A DNA stretch of 64,000 nt from the NCBI GenBank assembly GCA_960531495.1, contig CAUIJY010000075.1, positions 558,001 through 622,000 of the forward strand. Reading direction: 5' to 3'. This document shows, piece after piece, positions 30,974 to 43,289 of the stretch. This DNA comes from Zeus faber (taxonomy: Eukaryota; Chordata; Actinopteri; Zeiformes; Zeidae). Each line of letters starts with the position of its first letter. Within the stretch, counting starts at the first letter, position 1. The notes beneath the pieces were generated by a model. It was not told the DNA's origin. It searched no databases and worked only from the letters and a program-made list of their open reading frames with translations. The position numbers and the translations under genes were made by a program.

Positions 30974-31264
30974 CTAAGATAGAAATAGAAATGTAAAAGG
31001 ACAAATACAATTAGGAGTGTAGACCAGGTCTTTCAATCGCTGTATCTTTTGGTTACTCTATTCTCAATTCAGAATCAGAAATGGAAAAAATGGGGTATGA
31101 GTGGTTTTCAAATTTTGCTTTTTTGGAGATACAAAAATCAAAATTGAAAAATTATTTTTCCATTTCATGACCAAAGGATGAGTGAAATTTAAAATCAGGT
31201 TTGACTTTCATTTTTTTTTTATTTCAATAGGAAAAAATAAAATCACAACAACATCATACAACAA

Positions 31265-31320
31265 CATACACACCGATCAGCCACAACATTAGAACCAGTT
31301 ACAACTATTTAGGACTCCAA
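31265..31320 (+). mobile_element. Mariner-like terminal repeat remnant
   Basis: ACACACCGATCAGCCACAAC followed by ATTAGAACCAGTTACAA resembles the terminus of a Tc1/mariner-like family common in fish, which reads ACCGATCAGCCATAACATTA. Downstream sequence to about 31440 could be internal. No transposase frame or opposite end was seen. Confidence 0.5.
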
Positions 31321-33066
31321 AATTCAGTGGTACATTTCTCATGCTGCTAAATCACCTCCATACAGCAATGTGTATGAACCAGCAAAATGGGATGCTGTGA
31401 TTGTTCCAGATGTCCCACATGATCGCGACTTTATAAATGTTATCTTTTACTGTTTATCCTTAAAGTCAGGCACTGCCCGAGGATAACAGATATCATTGCA
31501 GAAAATATTCTATTTCAGCAGGCAACCACTTGTACAGCCGGCCCACCCAAATGACAGAGAGCACATATTGCTTTCATAAGTTAAAAAACAAAAAAACAAA
31601 ACGCACAGCACAAACACAGTAAATATGAAAAAAAAATCGATAAGCCACGAACAACGTGCACACACGATGTAGGTCGCCCGCTGACTGACGCCGACGCGCC
31701 AACTACAAATTTCCACGGTCGTATCTTGGAGCAGTCAGTCGTAAGACGATGCTAATTTTCGCGACTATCGTATCTTGGATTAGTAAGTAGATGCAGTCAT
31801 AAGTCGAGGTACCATTGTACCTTCAAATAAAGTCTAAACTGGCAAAAAACAGTCCGGACTCTCTCAGCACGCTTTGGTGGAGAACCGATCAAGTGAAACT
31901 TAGCTAGCGGGTCCGTCTGTCTGTTTGAAAACCGTCTCTCTCTCACAGTACCGTCTCCCTGCACCAACACACAGTAAACTAAATCTAAATGCTAGTTAAC
32001 ACTCCACTCCAACACACATTTAACTAAAGCTAGATACTGTGCATGTTAAAAACGGCTTTATAAAATAAAACAAAGTCATTAACTTTTGCATGCATAATCT
32101 CTCCGTGTTATATCGTGTTATAACACAAAACTGCTAGCATTTAACAGCAAAAACGTGTAACAATTGAAAAGTTAACTTTCTAAAACATTTTTTTTTCGTG
32201 CACTTACTCTATATCCATTTTATTGCCCCCGTTCTTCTTCTGCTGTTTCAATATTGGGCACAGTCACGGCATGAGGAGATAGGGTAAATATAGTGTGCTT
32301 CTCTCAGACGTTCTCCTCCCGCAATGCGGAAGCTTCTCCAAAAAATTACTCCATCCAAATAAATTATTTTAATATATTTTAATAATGCATTCCCAAAATT
32401 ATTATAACATCATGCTAATGTGATCGTACGAAATATACCATTAAGATATTAAAAAAAACGTCTATAATGACGCATTTTGATAACCAAATTATTATTTATT
32501 ATTATGAATACGTGGATTATTCTTTGTAAAGAAGAACGATTGGGCATTAATTTAATGAGATTAAGTTTATCGCTGTTCGGCATAATTATTAAAATTACTA
32601 CTATTCATTGTAGGATAAGATAGTAATCTTTATTAATGAGGGCATCAGACTCCCTGGACTCCTGCCGAAACGCTGACGGAGGGAGAGCGAGGGGTAACGC
32701 AGGTAGCCGAGCTCGCTAATGATCCTTCCCCGTAAACACCCCGTGGAGGTGATTTAGCTACGTCGCCTTCAGCCATGCGCCACATTTCCCGGCCCCGCTC
32801 CTTGTAAAGCTCTGAGTCTGCCTACCCCCACCACCCGACTCCACTACCGCCGCCAAGCTTGCACGTCAATGCCGGGCTTCGTCATCGTCGACAGGTGAAC
32901 CCAACTTGGCCCCTGTAACCCGTGAGATTGTTCCGCCACACACACACTTTGTTTATCCCCCCTATTATAAAAAAAAAACAACACAACGGGCCGTGTCGGC
33001 CAGGGGATGTGTGCAGCGGTGGACTCTGGCCACACACAGAAGCAGGATGGCAAGCTCCCTGCTAAA
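31321..33066. other. Intergenic region without a supported gene
   Basis: Mostly AT-rich. At 31640-31830 the words CGTATCTTGGA (twice) and CATAAGTCGAGGTACCA suggest a decayed DNA-transposon end. At 32640-32900 a GC-rich block with several CpGs sits between AT-rich flanks and could be a small CpG island or a GC-rich repeat. No coding frame there is convincing. Confidence 0.45.
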
Positions 33067-33089
33067 GGGGGGGGGGGGGGGGGGGGGGG
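33067..33089 (+). repeat. Poly-G tract (23 G)
   Basis: Twenty-three consecutive G residues. Long mononucleotide G runs are rare in genomes and can form G-quadruplexes; length may also be affected by sequencing or assembly. Confidence 0.9.
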
Positions 33090-33305
33090 TCAGAAGGACC
33101 CTGGATGGCAGGGGAGCTCGGAGGGTGGGGGCAAACGAGCGTCCGCCCGCTGAACGTTGACAGCCTTTAGCAGCAGAACAACTGCACGGCAGCTCTGCTG
33201 GGACACGAGGAGCTGCTGGAGAGCTACTGGAGAGCTGAAGGCTGCGGCATGAGAGGAATTCATAACACAAGGCGGCTTCAGCTGTGTTGATATGACTTGC
33301 ATCAT

Positions 33306-33400
33306 TGTGTGTGTGTGTGTGTGTGTGTGTGTGCCGGGACGGTTTGTTATGTGAATGTGTGTGGTGGGAGAGGATATACACAGTGCTGTGAGTGCATATG
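33306..33400. repeat. GT microsatellite and adjacent word, left copy
   Basis: A GT run (33306-33333) followed by GGTTTGTTATGTGAATGTGTGTGG. The same combination occurs at 35896-36010, on the other side of the gypsy element. Confidence 0.8.
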
Positions 33401-33468
33401 GGTAGTACGTAGTCCTGTTTAAACCACAGTGTATAGGTTAACATGACTGTGTGTGTATACATACTGGA

Positions 33469-33473
33469 TGTAC
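33469..33473. other. Left target-site duplication of the gypsy element
   Basis: TGTAC, identical to 35869-35873. Five-base duplications are standard for Ty3/gypsy integrases. Confidence 0.85.
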
Positions 33474-33851
33474 TGTCACGACCAGAACAGGGAGGAACCC
33501 AAACGCACGACACAGGGACACGGGAGGCAGGCAAATAATAAAGTGATGTTTATTAACCGGGACGGTGGAGCTGGCCGGGGGGACCTGGTCGGGGGGGGAT
33601 GGAGCAGGGCAGGACAGGGACGATGATGACCAGGAGATGGGGTCCAGGATCCGGGTGGAGAGACGGGGAACCAGGCTGGGTGGAGAGTCCTGGTCGACCA
33701 GCGGAGACAGACAGGTGAAGGGAAGGCGAGACAACAAGACATAAACTAGGAACTTGGAACTTGGAACTGGGAACTAGGAACTAGGAAGGGAGCCAATCGC
33801 TGACGCGGCTGACGCGGCTGACGCGGCGATGCAACTCGGGGAAAGCTAGTT
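33474..33851 (-). mobile_element. Gypsy 3' LTR, truncated in U3
   Basis: Matches the right LTR from TGTCACGACC through the AATAAA-complement region, the AACTAGG tandem words and GCAACTCGGGGAAAGCTAG. At 33851 the match stops and reverse-transcriptase sequence begins. About 120 bp of the outer U3 present in the right LTR are lacking. Unique to this copy is a threefold CTGACGCGG (33800-33826). Confidence 0.88.
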
Positions 33852-34396
33852 GCTAACCTCCCGTTAATTAGGGCCTGGAAGACCGCTGGGGCATTTGACA
33901 GCCCAAAGGGCATAACAAGGTACTCAAAGTGACCGAGCGGGGTGTTAAAGGCAGTCTTCCACTCGTCCCCTTTGCGGATGCGGACCAGGTGGTAAGCGTT
34001 GCGGAGGTCCAGCTTGGAAAAGTGGGTGGCCCCCTGGATGGGGACGAAGACTGAATCCATCAGGGGCAAGGGGTACTTGTCTTTGATCGTGATATCGTTC
34101 AGTCCCCTGAAATCGACGCAAGGACGGAGGGTCTTGTCCTTCTCCGCAACAAAGAAGAACCCTGCGCCTAGCGGAGAAAACGAGGGACGAGTAATCCTGG
34201 CAGCGAGAGAGTCGCGGATGTGAGTCTCCATGGCCTCCTGTTCAGACCGGGAGACGTTATACAGGCGACTGCAGGGGAGGGGGGCGCCTGGCAGGAGGTT
34301 GATTGCGCAGTCATAGGGGCGATGACGTGGTAAGGAGCGGCCGGAGCGTAGCCCTACCGAGGAGTCGCCCTCTCGTGGCCGGACCGGGCAGGTGGC
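33852..34396 (-). pseudogene. pol: Ty3/gypsy reverse transcriptase fragment
   Basis: On the minus strand the frame continues that of gag beyond its TGA. It shows [20 protein letters not shown], then [20 protein letters not shown] with [34 protein letters not shown] and [20 protein letters not shown]. These are RT motifs 1 to 4 of Ty3/gypsy elements. It stops just before the catalytic Y-x-D-D block and runs into LTR sequence at 33851. There is no protease between gag and RT. The palm is incomplete, so the protein would be inactive. Confidence 0.9.
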
Positions 34397-35344
34397 TCAG
34401 AGGTGTCCCAGCCGACCGCAATACAGAGAGGCACCGGTCTGTAGGCGGCGTGCTCGCTCCTCTGGGTAGATCCGGGAGCGACCAAGCTGCATTGGCTCGG
34501 CATCGGAGAGAGTCGGGGGACTTGTGCGGCGCCCAAGAGTAGCGGGCGCTGGAGACTGGGGCGTGGCCGCCCAGGCGGGAGGCACGGACTGGAGGCTCGC
34601 CCCCTCCCTCTCGCGATGGCGCTCCCGTAGCCGGTTGTCCAGGCGGATTGAGGTCTCCACTAGTTGGTCCAGGTCCGTGGGCTCGTCCCGCCGTGCCAGC
34701 TCGTCCCGCAACTCGTCGTTCAGGGCACGCTGGAACACGTCCTGCAGGGCTCCGTCATTCCAGCCGCTTTCCGCGGCTAGAGTCCGGAACTCGACGACGA
34801 GGGAGGCGACGCTACGGGAACCCTGGCGGAGGGAGAGGAGTCTTCTGGCGGCCTCCTTGCCGCAAACTGGGTGGTCGAAGACTCTCCTCATTTCGCGGGT
34901 AAACAGATCGTAGGAGAGACTCACGGGACCCCCCTGACTCCAAACCGCGGAACCCCAGCCGAGAGCCGCCCCTCTCAGGCAGGAGATGAGGAACGCGATG
35001 TGGGCACTATCGGAGTCGTACGACGACAGCCGCTGTTGGAAAACCACCGCGCACTGCACAAGGAAGGCGCGGCAGGTGCCGAAATCGCCGTCGTAAGGCG
35101 CTGGAGCCGGAACGTGGGGCTCAGGGGGAACGAGAGAGGCGCTGGGAGCCCTGGTGGGGGAAGGAGGGCAGGTCGGAGGAGCAGGGGAGGCCACGGGGGC
35201 CGGAGGGCCCTGCAGGCTGCTGACGGCCGCAGAGATGGTCCGGAGGTGTTCCGCGATGTCCCGGAGGACTCGGTCATGTTGCCCAAGCAACACTCCTCTG
35301 TCCCGGAGTGCGCGGCGGAGCCCTTCTGTGTCGGCTGGGTCCAT
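34397..35344 (-). pseudogene. gag: Ty3/gypsy gag
   Basis: A 315-codon frame starts at an ATG (35344 on the minus strand) 22 bp after the LTR end, with MDPADTEGLRRAL, the usual start of fish gypsy Gag. Residues about 50-85 are Pro/Ala-rich. A capsid-like retrotransposon-gag domain follows, with FLVQCAVVFQQ, FLISCLRGAALGWGSAVW and VVEFRTLAAESGWNDGAL. The final part is a zinc-knuckle remnant, LYCGRLGHL, whose first Cys is replaced and which is cut by TGA at 34397-34399. The open frame is otherwise intact, suggesting a fairly young copy, although the knuckle is lost and the downstream protease is deleted. Confidence 0.9.
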
Positions 35345-35365
35345 GTTTTCCTGGCCAGACCGTAC

Positions 35366-35868
35366 TGTCACGACCCGAACAGGGAGGAACCCAAACGCAC
35401 GACACAGGGACACGGGAGGCAGGCAAGGGATGTTTATTAACTGGGACGGTGGAGCTGGCCGGGGGGACCTGGTCGGGAGGGGATGGAGCAGGGCAGGGCA
35501 GGGACGATGATGACCAGGAGATGGGGTCCAGGATCCGGGTGGAGAGACGGGGAACCAGGCTGGGTGGAGAGTCCTGGTCGACAAGCGGAGACAGACAGGT
35601 GAAGGGAAGGCGAGACAACAAGACATAAACTAGGAACTTGGAACTGGGAACTGGGAACTAGGAACTAGGAACTAGGAACTAGGAAGGGAGCCAATCGCGA
35701 TGCAACTCGGGGAAAGCTAGTTGACGGTCTGGCAAGGAATGGCTAGGAAGCTGGGGCTAAATACAGTGCGGGTAATTGATCCCAGGTGTGTGCAATTGGG
35801 TCTGAGTAGGGAGCTGCAGATGGGGCAAGGGCGGCCTCTAGTGGCGCTGGGAGGCCGTGGGCCTAACA
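35366..35868 (-). mobile_element. Gypsy 5' LTR, full length (~503 bp)
   Basis: On the minus strand it begins TGTTAGGCCCACGG and ends GGGTCGTGACA, with the terminal TG and CA expected. An AATAAA signal is inside (TTAATAAACATC). A variable AACTAGG minisatellite occurs at about 35628-35690. The limits are fixed by the TGTAC duplication on both sides of the element. Confidence 0.88.
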
Positions 35869-35873
35869 TGTAC
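35869..35873. other. Right target-site duplication of the gypsy element
   Basis: TGTAC, identical to 33469-33473. It defines an insertion of 2395 bp. Confidence 0.85.
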
Positions 35874-35892
35874 GGGTACATTTATTCCTGTG

Positions 35893-35895
<3 letters not shown>

Positions 35896-35931
<36 letters not shown>

Positions 35932-36010
35932 ATGTACGCATGTGTGTGTGGGTGTTGGGAGGATTGGTCATGTGAATGTGTGTGGGGTGGGAGGGGAGAG
36001 ATGCAAGTGT
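35896..36010. repeat. GT microsatellite and adjacent word, right copy
   Basis: A GT run (35896-35930), CATGTACGCATG, then GGATTGGTCATGTGAATGTG and TGTGGGGTGGGAG. Homologous to 33306-33400 left of the gypsy element. Confidence 0.8.
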
Positions 36011-38029
36011 GTATGGCATTTAATCCATAGGACAAATGATTTTTTAAAAGTGACTAGTACTCATTTTTTTTAAATCTTTCTTTCAATCTTTGTTTCTTTC
36101 AATCTTATTTTCAATCTTTCTTTCAATCTTATCATAGAACAATAAACACAATGGGGTTGTGCTGATGTTAATGGATCAACCTTTCTTTCGTTCTCCTTTA
36201 TTTCAATCGTTCTTTCAATCTTTCTTTCAATCTTTCAATCTTTCGTTCAATTTTTCTTTCTTTCTTTCAATCTTTCTTTCAATCTTTCTTTCATTCTTTC
36301 TTTCAGTCTTTCAATATTTCTTTCAATCTCTCTTTCAATCTATCTTTCAATCTTTCTTTCATTCTTTCTTTCAGTCGTTCAATCTTTCTTTCAATTTTTC
36401 TTTCAATCTTTCTTTTTTCAATCTTTCTTTCAATCTTTCAATCTTTCTTTCATTCTTTCTTTCAATCTTTCTTACTTTCAATCTTTCTTTCTTTCAATAT
36501 TTCTTTCAATCTTTCTTTCAATCTTTCTTTCATTCTTTCTTTCATTCTTTCATTCCTTCTTTCAATCTTTCATTCTTTCTTTCAATCTTTCTTTCTTTCA
36601 ATCTTTCATTTTTTCAATCTTTCTTTCAATCTTTCAATCTTTCTTTCAATCTTTCATTCTTTCTTTCAATCTTTCAATCGTTCTTTCTTTCAATATTTCT
36701 TTCAATCTTTCAATCTTTCCTTCATTCTTTCATTCCTTCCTTTAATCTTTCTTTCATTCTTTCTTTCAATCTTTCAATCGTTCTTTCAATCTTTCTTTTA
36801 TATTTTCTTTCAGTCTTTCATTTTTTCAATCTTTCTTTCAATCTTTCATTCTTTCTTTCAATCTTTCAATTGTTCTTTCTTTCAATATTTCTTTCAATCT
36901 TTCAATCTTTCTTTCATTCTTTCATTCCTTCTTTCAATCTTTCTTTCATTATTTATTTCAATCTTTCTTTCTTTCTTTAAAACTTTCTTTCAATCTTTCT
37001 TTCAAACTTTCATTCTTTATTTCAATATTTCAATCGTTCAATCTTTCTTTCATTCTTTCTTTCAATCTTTCTTTCAATCTTTCAATCTTTCTTTCAATAT
37101 TTCTTTCAATCTTTCTTTCTTTAAATCTTTCTTTCAATCTTTCTTTCAAACTTTCAATCTTTCTTTCAATCTCTCTTTCTTTCAATATTTCTTTCAATCT
37201 TTCAATCTTTCTTTCATTCTTTCTTTCAATCCTTCAATCTTTCTTTAATTCTTTTTTTCAATCTTTCTTTCTTTCAATTTTTCTATCTTTCAATATTTCT
37301 TCCAATCTTTCAATGTTTCTTTCATTCTTTCTTTCAATCTTTCAATCTTTCTTTCATTATTTCTTTCAATCTTTCTTACTTTCAATTTTTCTATCTTTCA
37401 ATATTTCTTCCAATCGTTCAATCTTTCTTTCATTATTTCTTTCAATCTTTCTTTTTTCAATCTTTCTTGCAATCTTTCTTTCAATTGTTTAATCTTTCAA
37501 TCTTTCTTTCATTCTTTCTTTCAATATTTCTTTCAATCTTTCTTTAATTCTTTTATTCTTTCTTTCAAACTTTCAATCTTTCTTTCATTCTTTCTTTCAG
37601 TCTTTCAATCTTTCTTTCAATCTTTCTTTCAAACTTTCAATCTTTCTTTCAATCTCTCTTTCTTTCAATATTTCTTTCAATCTTTCAATCTTTCTTTCAT
37701 TCTTTCTTTCAATATTTCAATCTTTCAATCTTTCAATCTTTCTTTCATTCTTTCTTTCAATCTTTCAATCTTTCTTTAATTCTTTTTTTCAATCTTTCTT
37801 TCTTTCAATTTTTCTATCTTTCAATATTTCTTCCAATCTTTCAATCTTTCTTTCATTCTTTCTTTCAATCTTTCAATCTTTCTTTCATTATTTCTTTCAA
37901 TCTTTCTTACTTTCAATTTTTCTATCTTTCAATATTTCTTCCAATCGTTCAATCTATCTTTCATTATTTCTTTCAATCTTTCTTTTTTCAATCTTTCTTG
38001 CAATCTTTCTTTCAATTGTTTAATCTTTC

Positions 38030-40810
38030 AATCTTTCTTTCATTCTTTCTTTCAATATTTCTTTCAATCTTTCTTTAATTCTTTTATTCTTTCTTTCAAA
38101 CTTTCAATCTTTCTTTAATTCTTTCTTTCAGTCTTTCAATCTTTCTTTCAATCTTTCTTTCAATCTTTCTTTCTTTCTTTATTTCAATCTTTGTTTCATT
38201 CTTTCTTACAATCTTTCTTTCTTTCAATCTTTCTTTCAATCTTTCTTTCAATCGTTCTTTCTTTCTTTTAGTCTTTCTTTCAATCTTTCAATTTTTCAAT
38301 AATTCTTTCATTCTTTCTTTTAATCTTTCAATCTTTCTTTCATTGAATCTTTCAATCTTTCTTTCTTTTTTCAATCTTTCTTGCAATCTTTCTTTCAGTC
38401 TTTCAATATTTCTTTCAAACTTTCAATCTTTCTTTCAATCTTTCAATCTTTCAATCTTTCTTTCAATTTTTCTTTCAATCTTTCACTCTTTCTTTCATTC
38501 TTTCTTTCAATCTTTCAATCTTTCAATCTTTCTTTCATTCTTTCTTTCATTCTTTCTTTCAATCTTTCAATCTTTCTTTCAATATTTCTTTCAATCTTTC
38601 TTACTTTCAATCTTTCTTTCATTCAATCTTTCTTTCCATCTTTCTTTCATTCTTTCCTTCAGTCTTTCAATATTTCTTTCAATCTTTCTTTCAATTTTTC
38701 TTTTTTTCAATCTTTTTTCAATCTTTCTTTCATTCTTTCTTTCAATCTTTCAATATTTCTTTCAATCTTTCTTTCTTTTTTCAATCTTTCTTTCATTCTT
38801 TCTATAAATCTTTCTTTCTTTCAACCTTTCTTTCAATCTTTCAATCTTTCAATCTTTCTTTAATTCTTTTATTCATTCTTTCTTTCAGTCTTTCAATCTT
38901 TCTTTCAATCTTTCTTTCAATCTTTCTTTCAATCTATCAATCTTTCAATTTTTCTTTCATTCTTTCTTTCAATCTTTATTACTTTCAATCTTTCTTTCAA
39001 TCTTTCTTACTTTCATTCTCTCTTTCTTTCAATATTTCTTTCAATCTTTCAATCTTTCTTTCATTCTTTCATTCCTTCCTTTAATCTTTCTTTCATTCTT
39101 TCTTTCAATCTTTCAATCGTTCTTTCAATCTTTCTTTTATTCTTTCTTTCAATATTTCATTTTTTCAATCTTTCTTTCAATCTTTCAATCTTTCTTTCAA
39201 TCTTTCATTCTTTCTTTCAATCTTTCAATCGTTCTTTCTTTCAATATTTCTTTCAATCTTTCAATCTTTCTTTCATTCTTTCATTCCTTCTTTCAATCTT
39301 TCTTTCATTATTTATTTCAATCTTTCTTTCATTCTTTCAATCTTTCTTTTATTCTTTTTTTCAATCTTTCAATCTTTCTTTCAATATTTCTTTCAATCTT
39401 TTTTACTTTCAATCTTTCTTTCTTTAAAACTTTCTTTCAATCTTTCTTTCAAACTTTCATTCTTTATTTCAATATTTCAATCGTTCAATCTTTCTTTCAT
39501 TCTTTCTTTCAATCTTTCTTTCAATCTTTCAATCTTTCTTTCAATATTTCAATCTTTCAGTCTTTCTTTCATTCTTTCTTTCAATATTTCAATCTTTCAA
39601 TCTTTCAATCTTTCTTTCATTCTTTCTTTCAATCTTTCAATCTTATTTTAATTCTTTTTTTCACTCTTTCTTTCTTTCAATTTTTCTATCTTTCAATATT
39701 TCTTCCAATCTTTCAATCTTTCTTTTGTTATTCTTTCAATCTTTCTTTCTTTCAATCTTTCTTTCCATCTATCTTTCAATCTTTCTTTCATTCTTTCTTT
39801 CAATCTTTCTTTCTTTAAATCTTTCTTTCAATCTTTCTTTCAAACATTCAATCTTTCTTTTAATCTTTCAATCTTTCAATCTTTCTTTCAATCTTTCTTT
39901 CAATCTTTCAATCTTTCTTTCATTCTATCTTTCAATATTTCAATCTTTCAATCTTTCTTTCATTCTTTCTTTCAATCTTTCAATCTTTCTTTCATTATTT
40001 CTTTCAATCTTTCTTACTTTCAATTTTTCTATCTTTCAATATTTCTTCCAATCGTTCAATCTTTCTTTCATTATTTCTTTCAATCTTTCTTTTTTCAATC
40101 TTTCTTGCAATCTTTCTTTCAATTGTTTAATCTTTCAATCTTTCTTTCATTCTTTCTTTCAATATTTCTTTCAATCTTTCTTTAATTCTTTCATTCTTTC
40201 TTTCAAACTTTCAATCTTTCTTTCATTCTTTCTTTCAGTCTTTCAATCTTTCTTTCAATATTTCTTTCAATCTTTCTTTCTTTCTTTATTTCAATCTTTG
40301 TTTTATTCTTTCTTACAATCTTTCTTTCTTTCAATCTTTCATTCAATCTTTCTTTCAATCGTTCTTTCTTTCTTTTAGTCTTTCTTTCAATCTTTCAATT
40401 TTTCAATCTTTCTTTCATTCTTTCTTTTAATCTTTCAATCTTTCTTTCATTGAATCTTTCAATCTTTCTTTCTTTTTTCAATCTTTCTTGCAATCTTTCT
40501 TTCAGTCTTTCAATATTTCTTTCAAACTTTCAATCTTTCTTTCAATCTTTCAATCTTTCAATCTTTCTTTCAATTTTTCTTTCAATCTTTCACTCTTTCT
40601 TTCATTCTTTCTTTCAATCTTTCAATCTTTCAATCTTTCAATCTTTCTTTCATTCTTTCTTTCAATCTTTCAATCTTTCTTTCAATATTTCTTTCAATCT
40701 TTCTTACTTTCAATCTTTCTTTCATTCAATCTTTCTTTCCATCTTTCTTTCATTCTTTCCTTCAGTCTTTCAATATTTCTTTCAATCTTTCTTTCAATTT
40801 TTCTTTTTTT
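38030..40810. repeat. ~2.1-kb duplication in the tetramer satellite
   Basis: Sequence at about 38030-38700 recurs at about 40137-40810 with offset 2107 bp, including TTTCATTGAATCTTTC (38338 and 40445) and the TTCTTGCAATCTTTCTTTC word. Internal deletions shorten the second copy after 38510/40620. Confidence 0.78.
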
Positions 40811-40909
40811 AAATCTTTTTTCAATCTTTCTTTCATTCTTTCTATAAATCTTTCTTTCTTTCAATCTTTCTTTCAATCTTTCAATCTTTCAATCTTTCTT
40901 TAATTCTTT

Positions 40910-42640
40910 TATTCATTCTTTCTTTCAGTCTTTCAATCTTTCTTTATATCTTTCTTTCAATCTTTCTTTCAATCTATCAATCTTTCAATTTTTCTTTCAT
41001 TCTTTCTTTCAATCTTTATTACTTTCAATCTTTCTTTCAATCTTTCTTACTTTCATTCTCTCTTTCTTTCAATATTTCTTTCAATCTTTCAATCGTTCTT
41101 TCATTCCTTCTTTCAATTTTTCATTCTTTCTTTCAATCTTTCAATCTTTCAATCTTTCTTTCATTCTTTCTTTCAAACTTCAATCATTATTTCAATATTT
41201 AATTCTTTCAATCTTTCTTTCAATCTTTCTTTCAATCTTTCTTTTTTCAATCTTTCTTTCAATCTTTCTTTCATCCTTTCTTTCAATCTTTCGTTCAATA
41301 TTTCTTTCAATCTTTCTTACTTTCAATCTATCTTTGTTTAAAACTTTCTTTCATCCTTTCTTTCAATCTTTCGTTCAATATTTCTATCAATCTTTCTTAC
41401 TTTCAATCTATCTTTGTTTAAATCTTTCTTTCAATCTTTCTTTCAAACTTCAATCATTATTTCAATATTTAATTCTTTCAATCTTTCTTTCAATCTTTCT
41501 TTCATCCTTTCTTTCAATCTTTCGTTCAATATTTCTTTCAATCTTTCTTACTTTCAATCTTTCTTTGTTTAAATCATTCTTTCAATCTTTCTTTCAATAT
41601 TTCTTTCAATCTTTCTTACTTTCATTCCTTCTTTCAATCTTTCTTTCATTCTTTCTTTCAATCTTTCTTACTTTCAATCTTTCTTTCTTTCATTATTTCT
41701 TTCAATCTTTCAATCTTTCTTTAATTCTTTTATTCATTCTTTCTTTCAGTCTTTCAATCTTTCTTTATATCTTTCTTTCAATCTTTCTTTCAATCTATCA
41801 ATCTTTCAATTTTTCTTTCATTCTTTCTTTCAATCTTTATTACTTTCAATCTTTCTTTCAATCTTTCTTACTTTCATTCTCTCTTTCTTTCAATATTTCT
41901 TTCAATCTTTCAATCTTTCTTTCATTCTTTCATTCTTTCTTTCAATCGTTCTTTCATTCCTTCTTTCAATTTTTCATTCTTTCTTTCAATCTTTCAATCT
42001 TTCAATCTTTCTTTCATTCTTTCTTTCAAACTTCAATCATTATTTCAATATTTAATTCTTTCAATCTTTCTTTCAATCTTTCTTTCAATCTTTCTTTTTT
42101 CAATCTTTCTTTCAATCTTTCTTTCATCCTTTCTTTCAATCTTTCGTTCAATATTTCTTTCAATCTTTCTTACTTTCAATCTATCTTTGTTTAAATCTTT
42201 CTTTCATCCTTTCTTTCAATCTTTCGTTCAATATTTCTATCAATCTTTCTTACTTTCAATCTATCTTTGTTTAAATCTTTCTTTCAATCTTTCTTTCAAA
42301 CTTCAATCATTATTTCAATATTTAATTCTTTCAATCTTTCTTTCAATCTTTCTTTCATCCTTTCTTTCAATCTTTCGTTCAATATTTCTTTCAATCTTTC
42401 TTACTTTCAATCTTTCTTTGTTTAAATCATTCTTTCAATCTTTCTTTCAATCTTTCTTTCAATCTTTCAATCTTTCTTTCAATCTTTCTTTCATCCTTTC
42501 TTTCAATCTTTCGTTCAATATTTCTTTCAATCTTTCTTACTTTCAATCTTTCTTTGTTTAAATCTTTCTTTCAATCTTTCTTTCAAACTTTCAATCATTA
42601 TTTCAATCTTTCATTCTTTCCATCTTTCTTGCAATCTTTC
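40910..42640. repeat. ~853-bp tandem duplication in the tetramer satellite
   Basis: Marker words CAAACTTCAATCATTATTTC, TTCGTTCAATATTTC and CTTTGTTTAAATC recur at a constant spacing of 853 bp across about 41130-41600 and 41983-42450, with small indels to the left. A partial third copy of the TTCGTTCAATATTTC block follows to about 42640. Confidence 0.8.
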
Positions 42641-43289
42641 TTTCAATTGTTTAATCTTTCAATCTTTTTTTCAATCTTTCTTTCATTCTTTCTTTCAATC
42701 TTTCTGTCCGTCATTCTTTCTTTCAGTCTTTCTTTCAATCATTCAATCTTTCAATTATTCTTTCTTTCAATCTTTCTTTCAATCTTTCTTTCATTCTTTA
42801 TTTCAATCTTTGTTTCATTCTTTATTTCAATCTTTCTTTCAATCTTTCTTTCAATCTTTCTTTCTTTCTTTCAAACTTTCAATCTTTATTTCAATCTTTC
42901 AATCTTTCAATCTTTCTTTCAATCTTTCAATCTTTCTTTCATTCTTTCTTTCAATATTTCAATCTTTCAATATTTCTTTCATTCTTTCTTGCAATCTTTC
43001 AATCTTTCTTTCAATCTGCCTTTCATTTTTTCTTTCAGTCTTTCAATCTTTCTTTAAATCTTTCTTTCAATCTTTCTTTCAAACTTTCAATTTTTATTTC
43101 AATCTTTCAATCTTTCAATCTTTCTTTCAATCTTTCAATCTTTCTTTCATTCTTTCTTTCAATATTTCAATCTTTCAATCTTTCTTTCAATCTTTCTTTC
43201 ATCCTTTCTTTCAATCTTTCGTTCAATATTTCTTTCAATCTTTCTTACTTTCAATCTTTCTTTGTTTAAATCATTCTTTCAATCTTTCT

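Noticed and set aside
32640..32900. CpG-island promoter of a host gene
   Set aside because: GC-rich with CpGs, but no gene, first exon or splice donor could be supported downstream on either strand; a GC-rich repeat is equally likely.
32965..33534. 189-codon minus-strand open frame spanning the poly-G and GT runs
   Set aside because: Its length depends on poly-Pro and His-Thr repeats translated from microsatellites; no domain.
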